DNA from: an uncultured Pedobacter sp.
Lineage (GTDB): Bacteria; Bacteroidota; Bacteroidia; Sphingobacteriales; Sphingobacteriaceae
DNA length: 31,319 nucleotides
Direction of reading: 5' to 3'
Assembly (NCBI RefSeq): GCF_946479715.1
Contig: NZ_CAMLHF010000043.1
Span: forward strand, 1-31,319
Made by a program: the position numbers and the translations under genes
The notes under the pieces: model-generated
What the model was told of the DNA's origin: nothing
Databases searched by the model: none
Seen by the model: the letters and a program-made list of their open reading frames with translations, nothing else
Shown here: in pieces, positions 24,518 to 31,319 of the stretch
Layout: each line of letters opens with the position of its first letter
How positions within the stretch are numbered: position 1 is the first letter of the stretch

Positions 24518-24553
24518 AAAAAAAAATCCGGCAGGAAGAATTCCATACCGGAT
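24518..24553 (-). terminator. Rho-independent terminator after the 24580-25101 gene
   Basis: On the minus strand ATCCGG and CCGGAT enclose an inner GGAA/TTCC stem, followed by a run of nine T. It lies 26 bp after the stop codon of the lipoprotein gene and just before the transporter gene, so it separates the two transcripts. Confidence 0.85.
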
Positions 24554-24579
24554 AGTAAACCAAACAAACTATTTATCTT

Positions 24580-25101
24580 TTATTGCGCTTTTGGCGACGA
24601 TGTGAAGCCTATTGAAGTTCTTATGCTTACATCAGCGCTTGTGTTATTCCTTAACACATATTCAACTCTTACACGGAGACTGGTTCCTTTTATGTAATCA
24701 TCCAAAAACTTTGAATTATCTATATCTAACGCAAGTTCAGAACCAATGTTCTCCTGTATATCACTTCTTGACGCAACCATGACCTCACCACCGTTTTCGT
24801 TTGATACAAAAAGTTTTACAGACTTAAACATACCCAAACTTTTATTGCTAGGATTGCTGGCGATCATTTTTGCAGAGGCAATTCTAATTTCTTTTATATA
24901 ATTGGTCCCGTTTTTATTTCCAAAAACATCATCAAAACTTGTTGCCGCAGATTTTGCAGATATAGGCGTACCGCTTTTGCTTGAGGCGGGGATAACTATT
25001 GTTGCGGTGTAAGGAAATGTAGATTTAATAATAGATTGAACTGTTCCGCAACCAGCCAGAATTACTGTGATTGCGAATAAAAATGGTAATATCTTTTTCA
25101 T
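24580..25101 (-). CDS. Hypothetical lipoprotein
   Basis: A 173-residue protein I do not recognise. Residues 1-18 are a lipoprotein signal ending ILAGC with the lipid cysteine at 18. The residues after it (GTVQ) are not acidic, so a surface-export signal is not evident. The mature part alternates Val/Ile with polar residues (TATIVIPASS, RVRVEYVLRNN), suggesting a beta-sandwich. A monocistronic unit is likely: a terminator follows and the next gene on the right runs the other way. No function is assigned. Confidence 0.72.
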   Translation of the reverse strand: MKKILPFLFAITVILAGCGTVQSIIKSTFPYTATIVIPASSKSGTPISAKSAATSFDDVFGNKNGTNYIKEIRIASAKMIASNPSNKSLGMFKSVKLFVSNENGGEVMVASRSDIQENIGSELALDIDNSKFLDDYIKGTSLRVRVEYVLRNNTSADVSIRTSIGFTSSPKAQ

Positions 25102-25377
25102 ATGTGAGAATATGCAAATGTTATTCCATCACCAAAAAAGCGTGTTTATGTTTTGTGCTGGGTGATTTTGTAGTTAATTATATACAGATATTTGAAATAA
25201 CTGTAGGTCTTTGTAGCTGTTTTTAAAATTTATAAAAACAATTTGTTTAATCAGTTTGTAGTTAAAAAGCACTAGCTAAAATGTGATATGGAACAATGAT
25301 ACTAACTAATTGATGGTTAAATAATATTGACTAATGTAGGTTGTGGAGACTTCATTAGTCAGCAAATTCAAATTCCT

Positions 25378-25695
25378 ATGAAAAAGTTAAGTGTTAATTT
25401 TTTATTAATTGCAACGTTTTCGTTGTTATTATTGGCTTTCGTTACCATTAAGGATGGCGGAATCAAGGGTAAAGTATCTCCTGATAGTGGTGCGGTGCAA
25501 GTAGTTGCCGTGTCTGGAACAGATACATTAAAAGGAGATCTTAGCAGTGGTAGTTTTACCATTAATAATGCAAAACCAGGTACCTACACCGTGTGGGTTA
25601 AAGCTAAACCACCTTATAAAGACAAATCAGTTGAGAACGTTGCTGTGGTTGATAGCACTGTAACCGATGTTGGAGAAATAAAACTTGAACAATAA
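25378..25695 (+). CDS. Small secreted carboxypeptidase-regulatory-like protein
   Basis: A 105-residue protein from the ATG at 25378; a TTG in the same frame at 25327 would place 17 polar residues before the signal peptide and is unlikely. Residues 1-22 form a hydrophobic signal (MKKLSVNFLLIATFSLLLLA) without a lipobox. The rest is one small beta-sandwich: GGIKGKVSP, GSFTINNAKPGTYTVWVKAKPPY and VENVAVVDSTVTDVGEIKL, like the N-terminal domain of TonB receptors but standing alone. It is probably periplasmic or secreted. It lies in a single-gene unit with its own terminator. No specific role can be given. Confidence 0.72.
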   Translation: MKKLSVNFLLIATFSLLLLAFVTIKDGGIKGKVSPDSGAVQVVAVSGTDTLKGDLSSGSFTINNAKPGTYTVWVKAKPPYKDKSVENVAVVDSTVTDVGEIKLEQ

Positions 25696-25713
25696 TTCTA
25701 TAGATTAAACGCT

Positions 25714-25741
25714 GGAAAGGGGGCCATTTAGCCCCTTTTTC
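25714..25741 (+). terminator. Rho-independent terminator before carB
   Basis: AAAGGGGGC pairs with GCCCCTTTTT around CATTTA (one G-T pair), ending in a T-run. It lies about 20 bp after the stop codon of the small secreted protein gene. Confidence 0.88.
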
Positions 25742-25791
25742 GGTTTATAAGGGTTTTTGAAAAAATACCTGATTTTTAACGTTCAAAAGCG

Positions 25792-25820
25792 TAACTTTGC
25801 ATCCCGACAGAAGAGTCGGG
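25792..25820 (+). promoter_or_regulatory. carB -7 element and 5'-end hairpin
   Basis: TAACTTTG (25792-25799) matches TAnnTTTG. Four bases later CCCGAC (25803-25808) pairs perfectly with GTCGGG (25815-25820), so the hairpin would be at or within a few nt of the mRNA 5' end. The leader to the carB ATG is about 110 nt. The -33 box is not clear. The same arrangement is seen at rplM. Confidence 0.55.
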
Positions 25821-25913
25821 GATCTTTAATGATATCAAAGAAATCTCTAAGACGATTCCAGTCTACAATAATTGCATTTTTTACTCTTATAACTTTAGAC
25901 TTTTTAAAGCCTT

Positions 25914-28730
25914 ATGCCTAAAGACACCTCCATACGCTCGGTACTCATCATCGGATCGGGTCCTATCATCATCGGTCAAGCTTGTGAATTTGACTACTCA
26001 GGATCTCAAGCCGCCTTATCTTTAAAAGAAGAGGGAATCGAAGTTTCGATCATCAACTCCAATCCTGCAACCATTATGACCGATAAAGTAATCGGTGATC
26101 ATGTTTACCTGTGGCCATTGACGGTAGATTCTATCGAGCAGATCTTACAAGAACGTAAAATAGATGCTGTATTGCCTACCATGGGTGGTCAAACGGCTTT
26201 GAATCTTTGTATTGAGGCCTCTGAACGTGGAATTTGGGAGAAATATGGCGTGCGGGTGATTGGTGTTGATGTTGCTGCAATCGAAAAAACGGAAAACCGT
26301 GAAGCCTTCCGCCAGTTAATGGTTGATATAGGCGTAGGGGTTGCAACTTCAAAAATTGCCAACTCTTTCTTAGAAGGTAAGGAAGCTGCTCAGGAGATTG
26401 GTTATCCTTTGGTAATTCGTCCTTCTTATACCCTAGGTGGCTTTGGTGGTGGTTTTGTACACAAGAAAGAAGAATTTGACCAGGCTTTAAAACGCGGACT
26501 TGAAGCTTCTCCAACACATGAGGTATTGGTAGAACAAGCGGTTTTAGGCTGGAAAGAATACGAATTGGAGTTGTTGAGGGACAGTAATGACAATGTAATC
26601 ATCATCTGTTCTATTGAAAATTTCGATCCAATGGGTATTCACACAGGCGACTCGATCACTGTGGCGCCTGCCATGACATTGTCTGATCGTTGCTACCAGA
26701 ATATGCGTAACCAAGCGATCAAAATGATGCGCGCGATTGGAAACTTCGCAGGTGGTTGTAATGTACAGTTCTCCGTAAATCCGGATAACGATGAAATTAT
26801 CGCAATTGAGATTAACCCAAGGGTATCTCGCTCGTCAGCATTGGCCAGTAAGGCTACCGGTTATCCAATTGCTAAAATTGCCGCTAAACTGGCTATAGGC
26901 TATAACCTGGATGAGCTGGAAAACCAGATTACAAAAACTACATCTGCATATTTTGAGCCAACACTTGACTATGTCATTGTGAAAGTTCCTCGCTGGAACT
27001 TCGATAAATTTAAAGGCGCTAATATAGAATTGGGCTTACAGATGAAATCTGTAGGTGAGGTAATGGCCATTGGACGTACTTTTATTGAAGCAATACAAAA
27101 AGCTTGTCAGAGTTTGGAAATTGGCAGAGCTGGTTTAGGTGCTGATGGTAAACATAACCGTAGCATCGAAGAAATCATGCATGGTCTTGAGCATCCAAGC
27201 TGGAATCGTTTATTCCTGATTAAAGATGCCATGAGCATGGGTGTACCATTGGAGTCGATCCGTAAAGTTACTCGTATCGATAAATGGTTCTTATCGCAAA
27301 TTCATGAATTGGTTCAGCTGGAAACAGAATTGAAACGTTATTCACTAAATAATATTCCTAAAGATTTCTTCTTTACCTTAAAGCAGAAAGGTTTCTCTGA
27401 TATTCAGATTGCTTATCTGCTAGGAAATGTAACTGAAGATGAGGTTTATGAGCGCAGAAAGTCATTAGGCATCAAACGTGTTTATAAAATGGTGGATACT
27501 TGTGCTGCTGAGTTTGCTGCACAAACGCCTTATTACTACTCTACCTTTGAAGAGGAGAATGAATCCCTTCGTTCAGATAAAAAGAAAGTAATTGTATTGG
27601 GATCTGGGCCTAACCGTATTGGTCAGGGGATAGAATTCGATTACTCTTGTGTCCATGGTTTGCTCGCAGCTAAAGAGAGTGGCTTTGAAGCAATCATGAT
27701 CAATTGTAATCCTGAAACGGTGTCTACAGACTTTAATATGGCTGATAAGCTATATTTTGAGCCGGTATTCTGGGAGCATGTACGTGAAATCATCGAGTTG
27801 GAGGATCCAGTAGGTGTTATTGTTCAACTGGGTGGTCAGACGGCCTTAAAAATGGCTGAGAAGCTCCAGGAGAACGGTATAAAGATCATCGGTACTTCTT
27901 ATAACGATATGGATGTTGCTGAAGACAGGGGACGTTTCTCTGACTTGCTTAAAGAATTGGACATTCCTTATCCAAAATATGGTGTTGCAGAAAATGCTGA
28001 AGAAGCAATTGTTGTGGCAAATGAAGTGGGGTATCCGGTATTGGTTAGACCAAGTTATGTATTGGGTGGACAGGGGATGAGCATTGTGATCAACGATGAA
28101 GATCTTGAAAAGGCTGTTGTTAAATTATTAGGTGACCTTCCAGGTAACCGCGTACTGATTGACCACTTCCTGGACAGAGCTGAAGAAACCGAATCGGATT
28201 CGATCAGTGATGGTGAAGACGTTCATATTGTGGGATTGATGGAGCATATCGAGCCGGCTGGTATTCACTCTGGAGACTCTAGTGCTGTATTGCCTCCTTT
28301 CAGTTTGTCTGAAAAGGTAATGAACGACATGGAGACTTACTCTAAAAAGATTGCGAGAGCCTTAAATGTAATCGGTTTGTTAAACATTCAGTTTGCAGTT
28401 AAAGACGAAAAAGTATATGTAATTGAAGCCAATCCAAGAGCCTCAAGAACTGTTCCTTTCATTGCTAAGGCTTATGATGTTCCTTACATTAACATTGCCG
28501 CTAAAGTGATGCTGGGTGTCAATAAACTGAAAGATTTTACCATCGAGCGTAAACTGGAAGGTTATGCGATTAAAGAGCCTGTTTTCTCTTTCTACAAATT
28601 CCCTGAGGTAACTAAAGAATTGGGCCCGGAAATGAAGTCAACAGGGGAATCCATCAGATTTATCAAAGACACTGAAGATCCTTACTTCAGACAGCTTGTT
28701 AAAGAAAAATCAATGTATTTATCTAAATAA
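25914..28730 (+). CDS. carB: Carbamoyl phosphate synthase large subunit without the allosteric domain
   Basis: A 938-residue enzyme that makes carbamoyl phosphate for pyrimidines and arginine, using ammonia passed from CarA. It has the two homologous ATP-grasp halves: the first starts VLIIGSGPIIIGQACEFDYSG, the second near residue 557 starts VIVLGSGPNRIGQGIEFDY. Both keep the ATP-grasp motifs (RPSYTLGGFGGG, RPSYVLGGQGMS; EINPRVSRSSALASKATGYP, EANPRASRTVPFIAK). It stops soon after GPEMKSTGE, whereas E. coli CarB (1073 residues) continues with about 135 residues of the MGS-like domain that binds UMP, IMP and ornithine. So it should be active but not regulated in that way. carA is not in the window. 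Confidence 0.95.
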   Translation: MPKDTSIRSVLIIGSGPIIIGQACEFDYSGSQAALSLKEEGIEVSIINSNPATIMTDKVIGDHVYLWPLTVDSIEQILQERKIDAVLPTMGGQTALNLCIEASERGIWEKYGVRVIGVDVAAIEKTENREAFRQLMVDIGVGVATSKIANSFLEGKEAAQEIGYPLVIRPSYTLGGFGGGFVHKKEEFDQALKRGLEASPTHEVLVEQAVLGWKEYELELLRDSNDNVIIICSIENFDPMGIHTGDSITVAPAMTLSDRCYQNMRNQAIKMMRAIGNFAGGCNVQFSVNPDNDEIIAIEINPRVSRSSALASKATGYPIAKIAAKLAIGYNLDELENQITKTTSAYFEPTLDYVIVKVPRWNFDKFKGANIELGLQMKSVGEVMAIGRTFIEAIQKACQSLEIGRAGLGADGKHNRSIEEIMHGLEHPSWNRLFLIKDAMSMGVPLESIRKVTRIDKWFLSQIHELVQLETELKRYSLNNIPKDFFFTLKQKGFSDIQIAYLLGNVTEDEVYERRKSLGIKRVYKMVDTCAAEFAAQTPYYYSTFEEENESLRSDKKKVIVLGSGPNRIGQGIEFDYSCVHGLLAAKESGFEAIMINCNPETVSTDFNMADKLYFEPVFWEHVREIIELEDPVGVIVQLGGQTALKMAEKLQENGIKIIGTSYNDMDVAEDRGRFSDLLKELDIPYPKYGVAENAEEAIVVANEVGYPVLVRPSYVLGGQGMSIVINDEDLEKAVVKLLGDLPGNRVLIDHFLDRAEETESDSISDGEDVHIVGLMEHIEPAGIHSGDSSAVLPPFSLSEKVMNDMETYSKKIARALNVIGLLNIQFAVKDEKVYVIEANPRASRTVPFIAKAYDVPYINIAAKVMLGVNKLKDFTIERKLEGYAIKEPVFSFYKFPEVTKELGPEMKSTGESIRFIKDTEDPYFRQLVKEKSMYLSK

Positions 28731-28733
28731 TAT

Positions 28734-28757
28734 AAAGTCCCGAAAGGGACTTTTTTT
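28734..28757 (+). terminator. Rho-independent terminator after carB
   Basis: AAAGTCCC and GGGACTTT form a perfect 8-bp stem with a GAAA tetraloop, followed by T residues, immediately after the carB stop codon. It lies between convergent genes; the minus-strand side has only a short T-rich tail. Confidence 0.93.
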
Positions 28758-28769
28758 ATTAACTGCTTT

Positions 28770-29735
28770 TTATTCTTTTCCCCAGATTCTGGTGTTAAGA
28801 TCCAGTTCGCTAATAATTGCATACATAAAGCGAATGATGCTTAGGTCTTCATCTAATGATTTGGTGGTAAGAAGACTTTTAAATACAGGGGGCTCAAAGT
28901 AGTCTTTCTCTAAGGGGAAAGCTATGTAAACGTAAGAACCAATAAAAGACACTGAGATTGTGGCTTTGCTTTTGTCGTTTAGCTCGCATAGCCGTTCCAT
29001 CATTGCGGGTGTAAGGATGTACCTGGCTTCGACCTGATCAGTTGAGTAGGTAACAAAGGCCTTATTAAATTCAATGTTCTCCAGCTTTACAAGCTGTTTG
29101 CTTGACGAAGAGAAGATTGGCATTTTATCCGATATCCAGGCACCCAGCGCACTTCCTATGTCCTTTGGCTTAACTACTGTTAGGCCATTAAAATGTTTGT
29201 TGAAATCAGCGCAAAATACGATCCCCTTTAAGATGGTGTGCCAATGCTCTTGTCGGCCGTTTTTTGTTTGTGTCTCGGTTTTGTATTCTGCATGGACTTC
29301 AGAAAAGGAGAACCTTGTTTTTCCTGCATTGCCATAAATTTGGTCCTGACTCCTGTATCTATCCGGGCGTTGAGTGAATAGCTGAGAATTAATGAAATCG
29401 CTTTCTGGCAACCCGTACTTATATTCAATCTCTAAACTTGGATCTATAGATTTCAATACCGTAGCGACTACTCTTTGTTTAAATTCATGCCTGTAGTCAT
29501 TAAACTTTTGGCTTGAATTACTGAAAAGAACGATGGATGTAATTATGGACGCACCACCACTTATAGCTCCCGCGATCATTAAGCTGCCTGATAAAACACC
29601 GATTGCTATAAGGACTACTCCCGCAGCAAGAAACAGGTAGGCCTTTGTTTTTATATCGGAAACCTTTTTTCTTTGTATTTCGAGTTCATTAAGTATGCTT
29701 TGTAAAGAGGCTCCTGTTGCAGTTTCTTCTGCCAT
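28770..29735 (-). CDS. DUF3137 membrane protein, LemA partner
   Basis: A 321-residue protein. Residues about 32-72 hold two membrane helices (AYLFLAAGVVLIAIGVL and an Ile/Ser/Gly-rich second one). The C-terminal part is cytoplasmic or periplasmic with the DUF3137 pattern: FSFSEVHAEYKT, GIVFCADFNKHFNGLTVV and YVYIAFPLEKDYFEP. The function of DUF3137 is not known. It starts within the stop codon of the lemA gene (TAATG, 1-nt overlap), so the two are translationally coupled. LemA-DUF3137 pairs are widespread, which suggests one membrane complex. Confidence 0.82.
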   Translation of the reverse strand: MAEETATGASLQSILNELEIQRKKVSDIKTKAYLFLAAGVVLIAIGVLSGSLMIAGAISGGASIITSIVLFSNSSQKFNDYRHEFKQRVVATVLKSIDPSLEIEYKYGLPESDFINSQLFTQRPDRYRSQDQIYGNAGKTRFSFSEVHAEYKTETQTKNGRQEHWHTILKGIVFCADFNKHFNGLTVVKPKDIGSALGAWISDKMPIFSSSSKQLVKLENIEFNKAFVTYSTDQVEARYILTPAMMERLCELNDKSKATISVSFIGSYVYIAFPLEKDYFEPPVFKSLLTTKSLDEDLSIIRFMYAIISELDLNTRIWGKE

Positions 29736-30292
29736 TAGTTATTAAAAAGATCTTTTGCACTTATATTTTTACGCTCTTCTTCTGTGTTTGCCAATACAGC
29801 AATAGGTTGATAGTTCATCATTCCGGCAAAAATACTTCCAGGGAACATCATAATGGCATTGTTATAATCGGTAACAGATGAATTATAGGCTCTTCTTGCG
29901 GCCGCAATTTGCTCTTCGCTTTCTGTCCATGTGCTTTGTAGATTCAGGAAATTCTGGTTTGCTTTTAGATCCGGATAATTCTCTACGTTTACCATTAAAC
30001 CCTTAACACTTGAGCCTAGTTGCTTATCCAAGTCTAATCTTTCCTCGTTGGTTAAGTTTGGACTCGCAGCTTTGGCACGCAATTCTACCACTTTGGTTAA
30101 CAGATCTCCTTCGTACTGCATATACTTTTTTACAGTTTCAATTAAGTTGGGAAGCAAATCAAATCGCTTTTTAAGCATGGCATCAATTGCAGAAAAGGCA
30201 TTGGCAACCTGATTCTTTTTGCCGATCAGCGAATTATATATGCCGATCCCAAAAATTAGTAGCACAGCGATGATAATAGCGGCAATAATCAT
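29735..30292 (-). CDS. LemA family protein
   Basis: A 185-residue protein with one N-terminal membrane helix (residues 2-20, IIAAIIIAVLLIFGIGIY) and a long helical-bundle domain. The LemA pattern is clear: NSLIGKKNQVANAFSAIDAMLKKRFDLLPNL, then ENYPDLKANQNFLNLQ and the end YNNAIMMFPGSIFA. LemA proteins are membrane-anchored, with no agreed molecular function; the family was named for a Listeria antigen. A promoter-like sequence lies 32-59 bp upstream. It is the first gene of a two-gene unit with the DUF3137 protein. Confidence 0.92.
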   Translation of the reverse strand: MIIAAIIIAVLLIFGIGIYNSLIGKKNQVANAFSAIDAMLKKRFDLLPNLIETVKKYMQYEGDLLTKVVELRAKAASPNLTNEERLDLDKQLGSSVKGLMVNVENYPDLKANQNFLNLQSTWTESEEQIAAARRAYNSSVTDYNNAIMMFPGSIFAGMMNYQPIAVLANTEEERKNISAKDLFNN

Positions 30293-30323
30293 TATTATAA
30301 GGGTTAAGAGGTTAATTAATATT

Positions 30324-30351
30324 TAAATATATTAAAATTTAACATTCTCAA
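30324..30351 (-). promoter_or_regulatory. Probable promoter of the lemA unit
   Basis: On the minus strand TTG (30349-30351), a 17-bp spacer, then TATATTTA (30324-30331), which differs from TAnnTTTG only in the last base. It gives a leader of about 25 nt before the lemA ATG. Confidence 0.5.
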
Positions 30352-30389
30352 GCTAAAATTATTTTATGAAATATAAATGGAATAAATAA

Positions 30390-30448
30390 CCCTGTCTCGG
30401 AGAAGACAGGGCTTAATCAATCAATATTAAAAAGGAGAACCTTTTTAA
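30390..30448. repeat. Two adjacent hairpins with a shared GGAGAA in the loop region
   Basis: Hairpin one pairs CCCTGTCT (30390-30397) with AGACAGGG (30404-30411) around CGGAGA. Hairpin two pairs TTAAAAAGG (30427-30435) with CCTTTTTAA (30440-30448) around AGAA. Both stems are perfect, and both hairpins carry GGAGAA at the loop on the plus strand (TTCTCC on the minus). They lie between the lemA promoter and the terminator at 30484. They belong to no gene; a small RNA, processing sites or spent terminators are possible. Confidence 0.45.
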
Positions 30449-30483
30449 TTATTCTAAAAGTACAATTCCTTTGGCTTAAAATG

Positions 30484-30516
30484 AAAAAATCCTCGCTATC
30501 TTACGATAACGAGGAT
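30484..30516 (-). terminator. Rho-independent terminator after radA and the small open frame
   Basis: On the minus strand ATCCTCG and CGAGGAT (7 bp), a mismatch, then TATC/GATA with a 4-nt loop, followed by six T. It lies 19 bp after the stop codon of the small open frame at 30535 and about 220 bp after radA. Confidence 0.85.
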
Positions 30517-30534
30517 AATCATCCCTATTGTTTA

Positions 30535-30684
30535 TTACCATTCATAAATGACTGATAACATGTAGGTAATTGCAATTAGCAGGCCAATCAGTTGTGCTCC
30601 TTCTTTTTTAGTGGTAACTACCTTATATATAGCGTTATGCGTATTTTTATGTGAAATGTGCCAAACTTTTGAGAGGGAAATAAT
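30535..30684 (-). CDS. Candidate small membrane protein with a non-ATG start
   Basis: The minus-strand frame is open from just after a TAG at 30703 to a TAA at 30535 (55 codons) and has no ATG, GTG or TTG start before its last dozen codons. ATT at 30684 or 30681 would give about 49 residues. The C-terminal half looks protein-like: a basic stretch VVTTKKEG followed by a single membrane helix AQLIGLLIAITYMLSVIY. A TATATTTG element lies upstream (30711-30718) and a strong terminator 19 bp downstream. It may be a real small protein with a rare start, a decayed gene, or chance coding within a noncoding RNA. I recognise no homologue. Confidence 0.3.
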   Translation of the reverse strand: MISLSKVWHISHKNTHNAIYKVVTTKKEGAQLIGLLIAITYMLSVIYEW

Positions 30685-30710
30685 ATCCCCAATGTGTAGA
30701 AACTAAATGG

Positions 30711-30718
30711 CAAATATA
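30711..30718 (-). promoter_or_regulatory. -7-like element just after radA
   Basis: TATATTTG on the minus strand matches TAnnTTTG and lies 20 bp after the radA stop codon. An upstream TTTG overlaps the last radA codons with a 25-bp spacer, longer than the usual 17-23. Together with the terminator at 30484 it defines a possible transcript of about 200 nt. Confidence 0.4.
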
Positions 30719-30738
30719 CACGGCAGTTGCGTGATTGG

Positions 30739-31319
30739 TTATCCAAATAAGAGTGAAAATACGTCTTCAATCTTCCTTACAGGGGTCAGTTCAATTTTAA
30801 ATCGATCAAGAATGAGACCTTTTAAATTATAATTAGAAATAAAGATTCTTTCAAATCCAAGCTTCTCCGCTTCGAGGATGCGTTGTTCGATTCGGTTAAC
30901 TGCTCTGATCTCTCCTGATAGGCCAACCTCTGCTGCAAAACAGATTTTAGAGGATATGGCAATATCTTCATGTGAGGAGATTATTGCAACCATGATGGCC
31001 AGGTCAATTGCTGGGTCTTCAACTTTAATTCCGCCGGCGATGTTTAAGAAAACATCACGAGTACTTAGTCTAAAGCCACATCTTTTTTCCAGTACGGCAA
31101 GGAGCATGTTCATTCTTTTGGTATCAAAGCCATTTGCAGATCGCTGTGGCGTTCCGTAAGCTGCTGCGCTAACCAATGCCTGCGTTTCGATTAGCATCGG
31201 TCTTGCGCCTTCTAAGGTGGCCGAAATTGCGATTCCACTCATTTCTTCGTCACGTTGTGATAGCAGAATTTCGGAAGGATTGGAAACTTGTCGCAAGCCT
31301 GTACTGTGCATTGCATAAA
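30739..31319 (-). CDS. radA: DNA repair protein RadA, C-terminal part
   Basis: The frame is open to the right edge, so the N-terminus (zinc finger and RecA-like ATPase) is outside the window; about 193 codons remain. The visible part has GLRQVSNPSEILL, the junction after the ATPase, and then the Lon-like domain: EGARPMLIETQALVS, MNMLLAVLEKRCGF, DVFLNIAGGIKVEDPAIDLA and CFAAEVGLSGEIRAV. RadA drives branch migration in recombination repair. An ATG at 31311 is internal, not the true start. Confidence 0.93.
   Translation of the reverse strand, partial: YAMHSTGLRQVSNPSEILLSQRDEEMSGIAISATLEGARPMLIETQALVSAAAYGTPQRSANGFDTKRMNMLLAVLEKRCGFRLSTRDVFLNIAGGIKVEDPAIDLAIMVAIISSHEDIAISSKICFAAEVGLSGEIRAVNRIEQRILEAEKLGFERIFISNYNLKGLILDRFKIELTPVRKIEDVFSLLFG

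Noticed and set aside
25327..25377. Longer form of the small secreted protein
   Set aside because: It would put 17 polar residues before a clear signal peptide; the ATG at 25378 is better.
1..31319. CRISPR arrays, insertion sequences, tRNA or rRNA genes, prophage genes
   Set aside because: I saw no repeat-spacer array, transposase, inverted terminal repeats, cloverleaf or phage gene on either strand.

Overview
The window is an AT-rich piece of a Bacteroidota chromosome, most likely a Sphingobacteriaceae member close to Pedobacter. This is inferred from several things. The promoters carry the Bacteroidota -7 element TAnnTTTG. The TonB receptors have an N-terminal carboxypeptidase-regulatory-like domain. 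One lipoprotein has an acidic surface-export signal after its lipid cysteine. There is a FecI/FecR-type regulatory pair and the gene order rplM-rpsI-rpsB-tsf. I see no mobile element, CRISPR array or stable RNA gene. The window cuts a gene at each end: a PepSY membrane protein on the left and radA on the right.

Left region (1-7253, all minus strand): an iron/siderophore-type uptake locus. In transcription order it holds an ECF sigma factor, a short FecR-like anti-sigma factor, a first DUF4374 lipoprotein, a TonB-dependent receptor, a second DUF4374 lipoprotein with a surface-export signal, and a PepSY inner-membrane protein. Receptor plus DUF4374 plus PepSY resembles the Xus xenosiderophore system of Bacteroides. 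A perfect 15-bp motif lies upstream of both the fecR-led and receptor-led units, and I read it as the promoter of the locus's own sigma factor. The receptor has no STN signalling domain, so how the signal reaches FecR is an open question.

Next (7347-11451, plus): a sugar-acid cluster with an L-fuconate dehydratase-like enzyme, a sodium:solute symporter, a mutarotase-family protein carrying a lipoprotein signal, and a short-chain dehydrogenase. Together they fit part of the non-phosphorylated L-fucose pathway. Then come translation and housekeeping genes (11614-16985): rplM-rpsI-rpsB-tsf behind a strong promoter, a terminator, nagA, pyrH and frr. An MsbA-like ABC exporter (17000-18751) converges on the next unit.

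Thiamine region (18748-24506, minus): a clear TPP riboswitch heads an operon of a TonB-dependent receptor, a divergent ThiE and an MFS transporter. Just upstream, outside riboswitch control, are an overlapping PnuC/PnuT-type transporter and a NadR-like kinase. Together they look like vitamin capture at the outer membrane, entry through the inner membrane and trapping by phosphorylation, though the vitamin handled by the PnuC-kinase pair is not settled.

Right region (24580-31319): two small envelope proteins, a carB that lacks the C-terminal allosteric domain, a LemA-DUF3137 pair, and a 446-bp stretch. That stretch holds a promoter, two hairpins, a terminator and a possible small membrane protein with no ATG, lying just beyond the end of radA.
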